From contig NC_087070.1 of assembly GCF_963678635.1 (NCBI RefSeq), forward strand, positions 42,454,988 to 42,518,987: a stretch of 64,000 bases of DNA. The letters run 5' to 3'. The notes beneath the pieces were generated by a model. That model did no database searches, was not told the DNA's origin, and saw nothing but the letters and a program-made list of their open reading frames with translations. This document shows, piece after piece, positions 35,476 to 46,789 of the stretch (positions within the stretch are counted from its first letter, which is position 1; each line of letters begins with the position of its first letter). The translations under genes and the position numbers were made by a program. The stretch is from Symsagittifera roscoffensis (Eukaryota > Xenacoelomorpha > Acoela > Convolutidae).

Positions 35476-36299
35476 TGAGATCTAAAATTATAATTCACTT
35501 TCGAAAATAGAAATCAACCATGTTTTTATGACCTTTACACTTGCTGCTGTATATTGGAGTGTGCCTTCAGCTAACAAATGTAATGAAGTGAACCAGAAAA
35601 GAACTCAAAAGACTATAATCGTGGTCTATAATCATGAGCGTTTGCAATTTTTTCCCAGACATCAAAAGTAACATGCTTTGTTCCCGCCACTTCGACGCAT
35701 ATGTCAAAAACATTACAGACAACAACAGAAACTTAACAAAAAATAATTCCCAACTGAACAAAAGTCAATTTCCAAATAGATCAATTAAAATCAATTCTAA
35801 AAAGACACTTTAAATTACATTAGCAAATAAATCCAGTATTCATTGAACTCAGTAGCTTTTATGTTTGGGTAATAATTCACATGTCTCATGAAGACAAGCT
35901 TTTTGGGTAGAGAACGATACGTATACCATTCTAAGAACTCTCAATCTCCTCTCTCTCTCTCATCTTCGATGAGATACTTAGGATTTGGTACGATAACTGT
36001 CCCCCATACTCAACCACTGTTTCCTTCTCAGCTCTCTTTTGTCTCATTAAACTCATTTTGCATTTAGAGAAATAGTGTGGGAAGTTTTTTTTTGAGCCTA
36101 CGACTTTAGTTAACATTGTTTTTCCAACTCTTTTTCATTATTGTTGTTAATGCATCTTTCAGAGAAAAATTATTTTTTTTTGCTTTGCATCAATTTTTTG
36201 TCGGTTACGCCAAACTCCCAATACGACAAATGTTCCCGTTCGAGCGCAGAGTTATGTTCTGACAATTTTACGGCTTTCTACTTGTGTTACGCCTTAAGT

Positions 36300-36638
36300 A
36301 TGCCTTCTGCTTCACGAACTAAGAGAAAGATTTCAGGTAAAATCACTGTAAAAAATACGGGAGGCAACGCTTCGGTTTGTAATTACGACAATAAATTGCA
36401 ATCAATTGAACACAAAATAGCATCATTATCTTCTACAATAACCAAACTCATTGCAAGCCGCGATAACTTCGACTTAATTTCCAGTTTTATGAGCGATTTA
36501 TACGCGCTAATTACTTCCATGAACGACAAGATTCTTACGCTCATGAACGCCAGAAATATTGAATCAAAAGAGGTATTATTAGCTCGTCTCGAGTCGCAGA
36601 AATTGAATTACAGCAAAGTACAGATGGAATACAACTGA
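36300..36638 (+). pseudogene. BEL/Pao gag N-terminal segment
   Basis: From MPSASRTKRKISGK to a stop at 36,638, about 112 codons with a helical, Leu/Ser-rich middle (QSIEHKIASLSSTITKLIAS). Position at the 5' end of the element and composition suggest gag. Open upstream to 36,141. Confidence 0.5.
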
Positions 36639-36701
36639 TACGATAATTCTCTTTGCTTGTCCCCATCAACTTTCTTAGTTTAATCACGACTGAACGGCCA
36701 C

Positions 36702-37283
36702 GTGTCTACGCCCGTTACGATTCGCAGCGCCATGAACAACGAACCGATTAATCAAGCCGCTACACCGCTCTGTACACTAAAACAAAAGAACAAAACCGAC
36801 GCTGGTCAAGTTCATAGCGAACAGCCAACACAACAGCAAATTTCGCCTCCTCTCTTTCACCCCTCAACGTCTGCAGCCTTCGTGTCGAATTTTTCCGGAG
36901 CACCGATGCCAACCTCACCCGCATTCAACGCGAAACCTTCGCAATTGACGAATACTTACAATGAAACACTTTATGACCCCCAGGATGCCATAATTCAGTT
37001 TTCGCCTCCTCCACAGTCAGCTAAAGAAACTCAACTCCACAGCAGCAGATTTCAGGACACCGCCTCAATGCCGCAATCCATTATCGACATATCAGAAAGT
37101 TTGACTCGTCATTCGCGCACCCCAGAAGCCCAACTTCATGGAACGCAGTACGACCTCAATTTCAGAACTCAACTCTTATTTGGCAAAAGACAGACGGAAG
37201 CTACAAAGACGCGGTTACTTAACACTTCAGCACAATGTTTTCAGCCTTTATCAATGCCCCCAATCGAACTCAACTCCAATTGA
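36702..37283 (+). pseudogene. Gln/Pro/Ser-rich gag segment
   Basis: 193 codons open, rich in Gln, Pro, Ser and Thr (for example QQQISPPLFHPSTSAAF), no domain. Continues the gag region in a new frame; further Gln-rich frames follow to about 37,730 with shifts. Confidence 0.45.
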
Positions 37284-38029
37284 CAGGACAGCAATTCCAC
37301 ACTCATCAGGAACATGCAGCAGCAACAGACGATCTTCATGCAAGTAAAATTCAGCGTCTTCAATAGATTTCACCTCCATACAACCAACCTTTTGCATTTT
37401 TTCAGTTCTCAAATCAACAGCCAATGTTGCACAATCAGTTCAGCGCCTTCAGACCCAGATCTGCCGCCAGAGAACACACTGCCCCCGCAGCAACCCACCA
37501 AAACTTTGCGACAGACATCAGCCGAAACTTACAAACCTCGTCATTGGATCGACACTGCAGTCAACAACCCAGCCAGGTTTACATCTTAATTTCGACAGCA
37601 AAGCTTTTGGACCAAGGACAACATAGACCGGAAACCAGCCAACTCGATATGTGGAACGAAGACAGCACCTCATGCGACCACATCAGGGTTTTCAAACGAC
37701 CAACTCAGTACACGCATCGGTAATCAACCCAACAATAGTGTAGCCAGCACCATGAATGAACGATATGATCAGCAGCCGCTAGCACGAGCTGAATCAAGGG
37801 AATAAGTCAATGTACATCAAACAATCCTCACATCAGCATGAATACCAACAAACAGCGTATCAAAAACTATCAGCTGCCATTGCACCTCAAAACGTGACAC
37901 ATAGGCAAAAAGCAAGACCGCCCGAAATTAGCAACCAGTAGAAGTGTTCAAAGAATTTCAGGAAATCAATTCCAATAGTCAAGCCATTTGTATTCGACTG
38001 AAACCGGATTAATGGTTAGATTGGATGGG

Positions 38030-38535
38030 ACTCTTCAGCGCAACAATCGACACCACAGACATGTTCCTCTCGGAGAAACTGACCCCTTACAGTGACTTGT
38101 CTCCGGAAATGCAAAATCTCTCAAATGCCGATATGGATGCAAGGGATTAATGTACAACTCAGCACTCGAACGCCTATAAAATGACTTTGGAAACCCGACG
38201 AAAATAATAACTTCCTTCTTTCGACTACTGGACAACATCAGCAGCCCAACTCTACGACGCAACAGAAGCTACAAGGGTCTCGCTAACTTCCTACAGACAA
38301 TGGTTGACACCCTCACAACGCTTGGACTCCACCACGATCTCCATACTACAACGAATGTTTTGACAGTACTGGGAAAACTGCCGACGCCTTGCCGACTGGA
38401 ATGGAATTGCTACAACTTTCAACAAAACCTGCGAAAGCCTTCGCTCATTGAATTGAGCTTATGGTTCAACGTCTACGCCGAAGCCTGCGGCAACCTGCGC
38501 AGCAGCAATCAACAAGCATTTTCTGCCAGCTGACC
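38030..38535 (+). pseudogene. BEL/Pao gag core (DUF1759-like) segment
   Basis: Across frames one reads GLFSATIDTTDMFLSEK, SAAQLYDATEATRVSLTSYR and CESLRSLN, resembling the gag core of BEL/Pao elements (DUF1759 type: F...I....LS...K...L...L...A......L.....Y..A...L...Y). Broken by several stops. Confidence 0.45.
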
Positions 38536-38693
38536 TATCAATCAAAATAAAATCCCGAATGTTCAATGCATACAACAACATCACCCAGGACAAAAGGAGC
38601 CACGAAGAGATTTTTGCCTAGAAAAAGGCAGATACCCCTAGTTCGGAAAGTGCCAGCCTTTCATAGCCATGAAAATCAAGGACTGACTACAGC

Positions 38694-39167
38694 ATGCCAG
38701 AGATCTACAACTCTGCTTTATTTGCCTCAGCCCCATCAAGTTTGCCTACTGTCAGTAAACTCAGACCTGTAGGAGAGATGGATGCAACAAGAAACACCAC
38801 ACTCTACTACATAACAGTAACAACTACAATTCATGGACCTCGACAGGACGCAAGGACACTACAGTTAGGAAGGCTATACGACATGATGCAACGAATTGCA
38901 GCTCCAGCACAAAAACAAAAAACATGGAAAACGACTCACCACATTCCGACATTGCCAGTAATGATCTCTTATGGCAATCACGTAGTACATGCCTATGCAA
39001 TGCTTGACTGCGCTAGCAAACTCACCTTGCTAAAATCATCCATCGTCCCTCAATTGAAACCAGATCTCAGTTTCGTCGACAGTATTCAGCTTTATCAATC
39101 TTTGGCTTTATCCGACACAGCCTCTGCCAAATTAACCTTTGCAATTGGAAGCTACAAACATCGATAG
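38694..39167 (+). pseudogene. BEL/Pao aspartic protease segment
   Basis: The frame holds LPVMISYGNHVVHAYAMLDC then ASKLTLLKSSI, corresponding to the peptidase A17 pattern LPV-V--G----A-ALLDSGS--T. The catalytic Asp is kept, but the following residues are Cys-Ala-Ser instead of Ser/Thr-Gly-Ser, so activity is doubtful even before the downstream breaks. Confidence 0.65.
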
Positions 39168-39459
39168 CAGCCTTTTCAACTTAATGACATTAAAGTCATA
39201 TTAGATTGGAATCTCTTAGATGTTGACCCTGAAGTTGTTAATTCCATTTTACAAAAGAATCAACAACGTCAACATATCCGCATTGCAACATTGTCTTTAA
39301 AGCAAATTGGACTTATCGTAGGATGCGACGTCGCCGAACTAGTGACACGAACGGAATCCATCTCATCAAAACAGAATGTACCGATTGGATGTAAAACGCT
39401 TGGTCTCTTGGATGGTCCTCTTTGCGGAAGAGACAATGCAGCTTAGCCTAACGATGCCA

Positions 39460-40051
39460 AAACCATTCACTTCAGATCGGACGATTTGCTATTTCGACAT
39501 GTGGCCGAATGGATGAAGATGGACGCCGGCGGAGCCTCTCTGCAGACGACATGAAACACTGGACATCTTAGACCACCGCCTACCCAATGGACACTAAGAA
39601 GTTGGAATGCTTTGGAAACGCGATCGACATTTGCCCAACATCCGATGGCTTGCCAATAAGCAAATCGACAGCCTTCTACAGCGACTACGAAGAAACCCAG
39701 CATGGAAGCCATGTACCAGGAAACAATCGACACGGATCTTCAAAAAGGATTCATCATCGAAGTAGACGACCCCCCGGTCAACGCGACAGGAAAATGGTAT
39801 TTGCCTCATCACCCAGTAACAAATGTCAACAAGCCTGGAAAAGTATGCCGGGTACTAAATTTTGAGACGATTGACGAAAAGGACCTTATCCAGCGCAAAC
39901 TACTGAAGATTGTTTCTTCAATTTTCGACACATTTGGAATAAGCATGCCATTGACGATTCGACTTAGAAAATCATTTCAACTTGCCTGGACTACTGGGCC
40001 TCAGTGGGACAAATCCCTCAACCAGGTCCCTCTGAAAAATCTCAACGAATA
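39460..40051 (+). pseudogene. BEL/Pao reverse transcriptase with the palm deleted
   Basis: The 116-codon frame at 39,702 has YQETIDTDLQKGFIIEV and GKWYLPHHPVTNVNKPGKVC, the start of the RT domain, and then passes directly into DEKDLIQRKLLKIVSSIFD and LRKSFQLAWTTGPQWDKSL, which in intact elements follows the RT palm and thumb. The junction near 39,862 removes the catalytic YxDD region (several hundred residues in intact BEL/Pao) without shifting frame. Confidence 0.75.
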
Positions 40052-40081
40052 GATTGACGAACGCAATTAGTTGAACGACTT

Positions 40082-40676
40082 TTGCCAGCCACGGAATTAC
40101 TTCAGCACGAAAAAAATATTCGTGACATGCAACTTCATATCTTTAACGACGCCTCTGAGCTTGCCCTTGCATCAGTTGCTGACTTCAGGATCACCCACGC
40201 CGCCGAAAATACATTGGAGGTAAAGTTCATCATCGGAAAAACACGAGTAGTCCCCATCAAAAGGATGACCGAATTTGGAAGTACAAGCGGCGACAAATCG
40301 AGCCGAACTCGCACGATTTGTCAAAAGACAGCACGACGTCAAGATTGGCAACACAACACTCTGGACATACAGTACGACCGTTTAACGTTGGATCAATTCT
40401 TCAAATCAGCGCCACTACTTCTTTATTGCCAACCGCCTCATCTTGAACTTCATCTTGGACTCGACATCGCAACAAGATTGGAGATATGTACCCAGCAAAG
40501 ACAACCCTGCGAACGATTTAACACGTGATTACAAAGCATGCAACATGACAGCTAATTCCCGAGGGATCAATGGACCAGCCTTCGTTTCAAAATCTTCATT
40601 AGATCGGCCCGCAGAAATGAAGTTACAGCTTTCGACCGATGTTCTAACGACAGACAGTCAAACTCAGCCGACATAG
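40082..40676 (+). pseudogene. BEL/Pao RNase H-like segment
   Basis: MQLHIFNDASELALASVADF and GKTRVVPIKRMT match the RNase H start (LHIFCDAS--AYGAV-Y, K-RVAP-K--TIPRLEL). After a shift, ANRLILNFILDS and DWRYVPSKDNPANDLTR correspond to its end. Two frames; the second Asp region is obscured by a frame change near 40,290. Confidence 0.7.
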
Positions 40677-40850
40677 GCCTCAGTAGACAGCTAATCTCAA
40701 CAGTGAAGTGACTGCAGCCGATTCAGCACATGGACACGATTTCTAAAATGACAGCGACTGTCAACCTACAGTACAGAACCTTAAAGCAAAAGAACGCCGC
40801 CAGCTCACATTTCAGGATCTCGCTAATGCATTTGCTTCTATTGTGAAGAG

Positions 40851-41582
40851 TTGCCAAATCGACATCTTCCTAAGCAAATTGACAGCCTTCGAAAAAAGAC
40901 ATCAATACCTGCCCGCAGCCGACCACAAACACTCTGCCCATTCCTCGACGAACATGATTTTCTTCGAACCAAAGAACGACTCTGCAAGGCAACAATTCTT
41001 GACTCCAGCCACCACCCGGTAATCATGGACGCAGAACAACAACCCATTTGCCTCTTTCTGCAGCATATTCACGACAGCAACGGACATTGTGGTTTAGATC
41101 GTAGCCGAAGCATCGTACAACAGGACTTTTGGATTCTCAACTCTAGGAAAATTCTGAGAAGAATTATCCGGAAATGCCTAGCATGTTGCCGACTACGCCA
41201 AGAACCAATCACGCCTCTAATAGTTGACTTACCTCCTGCCAGATTGCCAGTACCGGACAGCAATAGCACTTTCCTCGCGACAGGTGCTGACTTCGTAGGA
41301 CCCTTCGTAAAGAATAAAAACGGATTTTTTTTCTCCAAAAGATATGTTTTGCTCTTCACCTGCCTAGTTACTCGAGCAGTACATACTGAAATCTACCACT
41401 TCATCATCACTGACTGCATTTTTCAAGCTCTTCGACGCTTCATCGCCCGACGTGAAAATCAGGGCCAAATACAACCGGACAACGGAAATGTTTCCTCGAA
41501 GCCAACAGCGAGCTCGAGCAACTTCTCCAGCAGCTTCAAGAGTCGAAACAGTTCCAACAGCAGAACGAACTTCTTGAGTTGA
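40851..41582 (+). pseudogene. BEL/Pao integrase, zinc finger and catalytic core
   Basis: 243 codons open: LFLQHIHDSNGHCGLDRSRS, QDFWILNSRKILRRIIRKC and LACCRLRQEPI form the HHCC zinc-binding region. GADFVGPFVKN, YVLLFTCLVTRAVHTEIYHF and LRRFIARR follow as the integrase core. At about 41,480 the frame slips before the DNG region, and the rest of the core is read in the next frame. Confidence 0.85.
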
Positions 41583-42037
41583 AATGCAATTTTAACCCAC
41601 CTGCCGCACCACACTTTGGAGGATCTCGCGAAACATTGGTAAAAGTTCACAAAGACTCCTTCTACAATGTAAACGGATCACGCACCCTCGACGACAAAAC
41701 TTCGTCAACCTTCGCCTGCGAAGTAGAAGCGATCATGAACTCTCGCCCCCTGACAAATGTGCCATCAGATTTGACAGATTCGGAAACTCATACACCCAAC
41801 CATTTCTTGCTTGGAAGACTATCTGTGAACATGCAAACCTGGTTTGTTTTAGCCGCGACATATAACAAACACGGCTTCATGGAAACAGGCACAGCCCTAA
41901 CTCAACAGTTCAGGCTTGAACAAAAGGAAACATTGGTACTAGACGTCTTCGAAAAAATTCGAGGCCAGCAGAAGTTTTATAGTAGTCAAGATCTCTGGAA
42001 GTTGCCGCAAGTTAAAGATGCCCGAAATATGTCATGA
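41579..42037 (+). pseudogene. BEL/Pao integrase C-terminal part
   Basis: CNFNPPAAPHFGGSRETLVK, EVEAIMNSRPLTNV and THTPNHFLLGRLS are hallmark BEL/Pao integrase sequences (FNPPAAPHFGG-WE, E-E-ILNSRPL, LTPNHFLLG). The catalytic Glu region is kept (GGSRETLVK). The frame ends at 42,037. Confidence 0.85.
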
Positions 42038-43330
42038 GAGTTGCCTTCGTAATAGTTCGGAAAGATCTGATTGAAAATTTTTCATGACAGGACAAATTAA
42101 ATTATAAAATCAATACATTGCACTCATCTTTTGGGAAGAAAATAGAATTAAGTAATTGAGTATTTCCATTTTTCTGAGTAAATAAAAATTAATAAATCAA
42201 AAAATTTAAATAATCTTTATGGTACGAAAACAGTCAGAAATCAATATCTTTTAATTCAATTTGTATGTTGTCCATGTATTCCGACCACAGCAAGCAAATT
42301 ATGTCTGATTTTTTAATTTTTTCTGATATATTGAAAAAAATGAACCAAAAGTTTAGACGCTTTTGAATGACTGGCTTACCGCACTGATGCAGATTTTGCT
42401 ATTTAGTTTTCTAAAATGCTTTAAAGGTGTCACAAAAACTGGTCTGAAACCTTTGCGACAGTGTACCAATTTTCATTCAAAGAATGAGTGAGAAGCAAAC
42501 TTACTTAAATTTTAATACAACTTATGTTCGAAACGAATCATTCATTATGGTTCTAGATAGTTTCAAATACATTCTAAGTCGCAATATCTTTTAGGAGATC
42601 TCCTTAACTATTCTCCCCTTTGGTACCTGGAAAGTAATTCCACCCCTATAAAGAACTAATGCAAGCTAAGCATATGAGAATTTTGTACCCAGTAATTAGT
42701 ACAAAATTTTGATTAATTTAAATAATTGAATTCCGTGGTCGGAACACACTCGGATCTGAACAACTGTGAAAGCAACTTCAGAAAATTGTTATTAAGAGCC
42801 GGACAACAAATGATTTTTTCTCGTTTTCCCAAGCGACAATACATTGGATTTTTAATTCGAGGAATATCAAAATTTATAAATAGTAGCAACAATTTACTGC
42901 GACTTCAGATCTTGTTAACATATTGCTCTTAATAATTTGAGGACTAATTATGAATCATTCATCATGTTGCTCAATTCCATCCCAAGCATAATCAAGCATG
43001 AACAATGTCGGGCAGATCTAGGAATTTATCGTAGGGGGGGGGGGGGCTCGCCGTCCTCCCTAAGTCCGTTTCTGCACAAGTTATGGTCAAATAAAAAATC
43101 ACTTGGCGAAGAAGTTTACCGAAAATGGAAGATTGTTAACTAGAAACTTGACTTGGATGAAATATGGCAATTAAATTGTGTCTTTTTGGCTATTGAAGGT
43201 AATTCATCGTTTTTAATTTTTTTTTCTTTCAATTTGAAAATATATATACATTTAACAAAATGATTTGAAAGTAGTAGTAATTAAAAATTCCAAACAAAAG
43301 CGTGCAGATATGCATAAATTGAGGAGCGAC
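42038..43330. other. intergenic with a G13 tract
   Basis: No gene recognised. A run of 13 G residues lies at 43,034-43,046. May contain the 3' UTR of the minus-strand receptor-like gene. Confidence 0.45.
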
Positions 43331-43473
43331 TTAGCACTTGGACGTTTTCGTGGACGAGTAACAAGCATCGACAGTGAGGGAAGAGGAGTTCTTGAACCTA
43401 TGGGTTGCCGAAGATACCGGGGCTTCAGAAGCATTGGTTGCTGCCGATGACTTTGCCATAGATCGGAGGGGAC
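43331..43473 (-). CDS. probable last exon of a GPCR-like gene (C-terminal tail)
   Basis: On the minus strand an AG acceptor (GATGTAG, 43,477-43,474) is followed by two bases that complete a Gly codon left by the exon at 46,560-46,789. The frame then runs PLRSMAKSSAATNASEAPVS, SATHRFKNSSSLTVDACYSS and TKTSKC to a TAA at 43,331. The Ser/Thr-rich composition suits a receptor tail phosphorylated by GRKs. Composition is more GC-rich than the flanks. The polypyrimidine tract before the acceptor is weak. Confidence 0.5.
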
Positions 43474-44064
43474 CTACATCAAGCAGTCTTAAATCATTTG
43501 AATGAATTAAAAATACTTTGTTATGAGTTGATTTGTTTCAAAGCAGCATTTCATGAGAAAACAAAAAAGTCTAAATTGAGATAAGTGAGATATATTGACT
43601 TTTTTAATTCAAATTAGGAAATTTTGATTTGTAACTTATTAGCAATGAAGCTCAAGTTTGAGCTTAATTTACCTTGAAAAAGAATTGTGCGTCCTTCATC
43701 GAAATCAACTATTTAACTTACGTAAAGATTGATCCATGTTTTTAAATCGTTTCGAGCTGCCTCAATCATATTTGATTTTGATGCCATTTTCGGTAATATC
43801 GGACTTTTTGGTCTGTTTCATCACCAGAAAATTTTGAATGCTTTTTTGTTGATTAATTTACCGCTTTTTTTCAGTGAAACGCGTGAAAACTTTGTTTTCG
43901 AAGTTGCGAATAGATTGAAATTCATTTTTTGAGCAGATTTCTAAAAACTTCAGGATGCTCTTTTCAACTAACATTAACCTATTTGTTCTTTTTATTGGTT
44001 TGAAAACAAAATATTGTTTTTTTTTTCAGTATTTTTTTTTGCATTTTATGCTCACTGTGGTTCT

Positions 44065-44310
44065 CTTCCTTCAGACAAATTTTAAATTAGTCTGAAGAAA
44101 GTGGTCTGGTTTTGAATTTTTTTAATTGGGTTTTTTTGAACGGAGTTTTTTATATTAAATAAAAGATATTGACGCCCTGAGCTAAATGTTAGAAAGATAT
44201 TAGCGCGCGATATATTTCGTGATTTTGAAGTGTAAGCGGTGATCTAATCTGTCTCATGCACCGTTGCAAAGTGAAAGGCTAGCTATTGGAACTTGTTAAT
44301 ATGGCCGCCA
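44065..44310. repeat. dispersed repeat S2, copy 2
   Basis: Collinear with 14,385-14,680: CTTCAGACAAATTT, CCTGAGCTAAA, AGCGCGCGATATATTTCG and GTAAGCGG. Confidence 0.55.
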
Positions 44311-45619
44311 TTTTCGTTATCTGATTATCTTGTCACACACAGTTTTTACTGATAGCGAATAAAAAATGAGATTCTAAAAAAATCAATCTATCAATTTTTT
44401 TCAACTCAAATATTTTTTGACTGCAAAATTTGTTTTTTTTTGCATTGGAAATCTTCAGTATACGATTTCCATTTCCACGTTTCATTCTAAAACCTAAGGA
44501 ATAGAATTTTTGCCGCAAGAAATATGGTTATTTATTAATATATTGAAACCCAACATTTTGAAAATTCTGTTAGACAAAAAAAAAGTTTTCAAAAGATTGT
44601 GCAATCAGTCTTTTAGAAAACTTTTCATATACATCGATGCTTTCTTTTGGAAAAAAAGCTTTCAAAACAACCCATTGAATACGTTTTCTTCTACCCAGCA
44701 TTGTCTTGACGGAAGTATTAGGAGAGAATTTTAACCTACTAGACAATATTTTTGATTGTTTTTGACTTCTACTGACTTCAATAGCCTTGAGTTGTATTTT
44801 TTATCAAGAATTCGTCTAATACTATCAACTGACGTTCTATCAGTTTCTCAACTTAATGTATTTCTGATGTTACAAAATTTGATGGAAACAATTATGTTTT
44901 TTTTCTTCAAAAACGTTCGAACATTTTTTTTAAATGCTCACAACGCGTCATTTTTCTGTTTGCTTGATTAGTCTATGTCTGTTTTAAATAATTTTTCCAG
45001 ACGAACAAGCGAAGTTCTTGCATAGTATTTCCATTTTTGTTGAGAGTGAAAGTATCTCGTAGAGCTTTGCATTGAGACTTTATGGTCATCAATTTTGGGC
45101 TAAAATTTTCCTTTGCCATTCACTTGTCATTTTTCCATGCTCTTCCTCAGTTGAGGAAAACAAAGTTCCCTAATAAAACACAAGTAGTCAAGGCGCATTC
45201 CAAATTAAAATTACACCAAATTGTTCGAACATAGTTTCGTGCGTTTTTCTACCTCAAAGTGAACCAAATGAAAAGAGCGTTATTTGAAATTTGATTTGGA
45301 CTAAAAATAAGCGTGAAAACAGTTATGCAGGCTATGCTGAGTGTTGCATTAGTCATAGATGGAACTGAATTAAAAAGATTTGTGTGTACCAAGCATTGCG
45401 AGGTTTTGTAAACAGGGCCATCTTTATAAACTCTACGGTTAACACGATTGCACAAAGTTACCGTATGGCATTGTTTTTGCCAGGATTTTCAGAAGATACC
45501 AAAAACATGAAAATCGCGGCTTTTTCCGTCGAATATGTCATTGACACTTGGTAATGTCTTTTTTTCCGAGGGCTTCAACGCTCTGAATATTTTTGATTTT
45601 TTAAGTACCAAATGTCGAG

Positions 45620-45725
45620 TTAAATCATCATTATAATTATTTTTTAATGATTATTATCAATAGTAAAATTATTAACATGATTGTTATGACTATTATTAAG
45701 ATTGCTATGATGATTATTACGCTTG
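45620..45725. repeat. ATT/ATG-rich simple sequence
   Basis: Degenerate repeats of ATTATT and GATTATTA words, similar in style to 47,480-47,650. Confidence 0.7.
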
Positions 45726-45839
45726 CGATTAGCAAGCCTTATCAAATCGGGGTATGGACTTTTTGTCGGGTTAACTACTGATTCGCTTAAAATATTGATA
45801 TCTTGGCTCATAATGAATTCCACTTTCTAAGCATCTCCG

Positions 45840-46180
45840 GCACACTTCTGGAGGTAACGAATACGCCTAGGACGTCAAAAAGTACTTATTTCGAATCTGA
45901 CCAGGACATATTTTTTTTCAATGGGAAATTTTCCCGTTTTAAAAAAAGTTCGGCTTATTGCTTGTCTGTTTATGTTTTGTCGCTTTAATTGGCTCAGCTC
46001 AGAACTGTTTTGCTGTATGCAGATTTCATTGTAGTTGCTTTTTAAATTTTCAGTTTCTCCTTCAATTTGTAATTCTACTAACCTTGACTTGGTATACTTC
46101 ATTTTTTTGTTTTTTTTTGCTTAAAAGTTTGTTACGCCTAAATGGTTGCGGCATATATTTTATCGGCTTTCTTACTTAAT
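45840..46180 (+). repeat. long interspersed family, further copy
   Basis: GGAGGTAACGAATACGCC aligns with GGAGGTATTGATAATGCC at 25,455. GTTTATGTTTTGTCGCTTTA and GCATATATTTTATCGGCTTT repeat the paired motif of the 895-bp unit. Confidence 0.6.
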
Positions 46181-46559
46181 TTTTAGTCCTCAGAGGGAAC
46201 CATAGTTTTTATGCTTTCCGCCGAATTGCACAAAACGTTAAAAATCACAAAAAAGAGTTTATAATTCAAAGTTTTTCATGACAATTTTATTTTCGCTCCA
46301 AAAGTATTTTTGAGTTTTTATTAAACGCCATCGAATGTTATTTCTGGATTTGTTTTCCGCAGATGGAACATCTTTCCAGACAAATTTTGAAATTTTTTGT
46401 TTGTGGTTTCTGCGAAAACTGTTCCGTTTTCTTTGGACTTAGTGGCTCATCTTTCCTGTCCTCTCTGCTAGCTGGCAATGCTATTTTTGTGGCATCGCCT
46501 CTGTGATATTGTCATGATTTTTTTATTAACTTTTTAAAAAAAACTTTTGTGCCAATTAC

Positions 46560-46789
46560 CTGTCGAGGAGTGTTCGTAACAGGAGTTCGACAACACAGTG
46601 GCTCCCCGTGACACCGCAGCGGCGCTTGATGATGTCCCGCTGTTCTTGGGTACCGATGCCCCGTGACCTCCACGTGATCTTCGGCCCATATCGTGACCCG
46701 AATTGCCGCCTGTCGCTCGTACACTGTCAATTTCAAGACGTCGTTTGCACACCAGTGCCCGGAAGAAGTTGATGAAACCTCGGCGAAAT
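46560..46789 (-). CDS. GPCR-like exon: end of TM7/helix 8 and cytoplasmic tail
   Basis: Minus-strand exon with acceptor CTCATTGTAG (to 46,790) and donor CGACAG|GTAATT. After one base completing a codon it encodes FRRGFINFFRALVCKRRLEI. This resembles helix 8 of class A receptors after NPxxY: FRRAF---L-C with a Cys that could be palmitoylated, followed by a basic stretch. A Ser/Gly/Ala-rich tail follows, ending in YEHSST. The exon is strikingly GC-rich for this window. The exon with the membrane helices is not found in the window, so it would have to lie beyond 64,000. The call rests on one short motif plus splice phase. Confidence 0.5.

Larger units (their letters stand above)
36300..42037 (+). 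mobile_element. degenerate BEL/Pao LTR retrotransposon
   Basis: Gag-like, aspartic protease, RT, RNase H and integrase segments follow in BEL/Pao order on the plus strand, in several frames with many stops. The RT palm is deleted. No long terminal repeats could be matched between about 35,800-36,300 and 42,040-43,000, so either the LTRs have decayed or the copy was truncated. The region is visibly more GC-rich than its flanks. It lies downstream of the minus-strand receptor-like exons and is unrelated to them. Confidence 0.88.
43474..46559 (-). other. candidate intron of the GPCR-like gene
   Basis: About 3.1 kb, AT-rich, with repeats S2 (44,065-44,310), an ATT-rich tract (45,620-45,725) and a long-family copy (45,840-46,180). 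No exon is seen inside. Confidence 0.45.

Noticed and set aside
35800-43000. LTR pair of the BEL/Pao element
   Set aside because: No matching direct repeat could be found by eye on both sides, so none was annotated.
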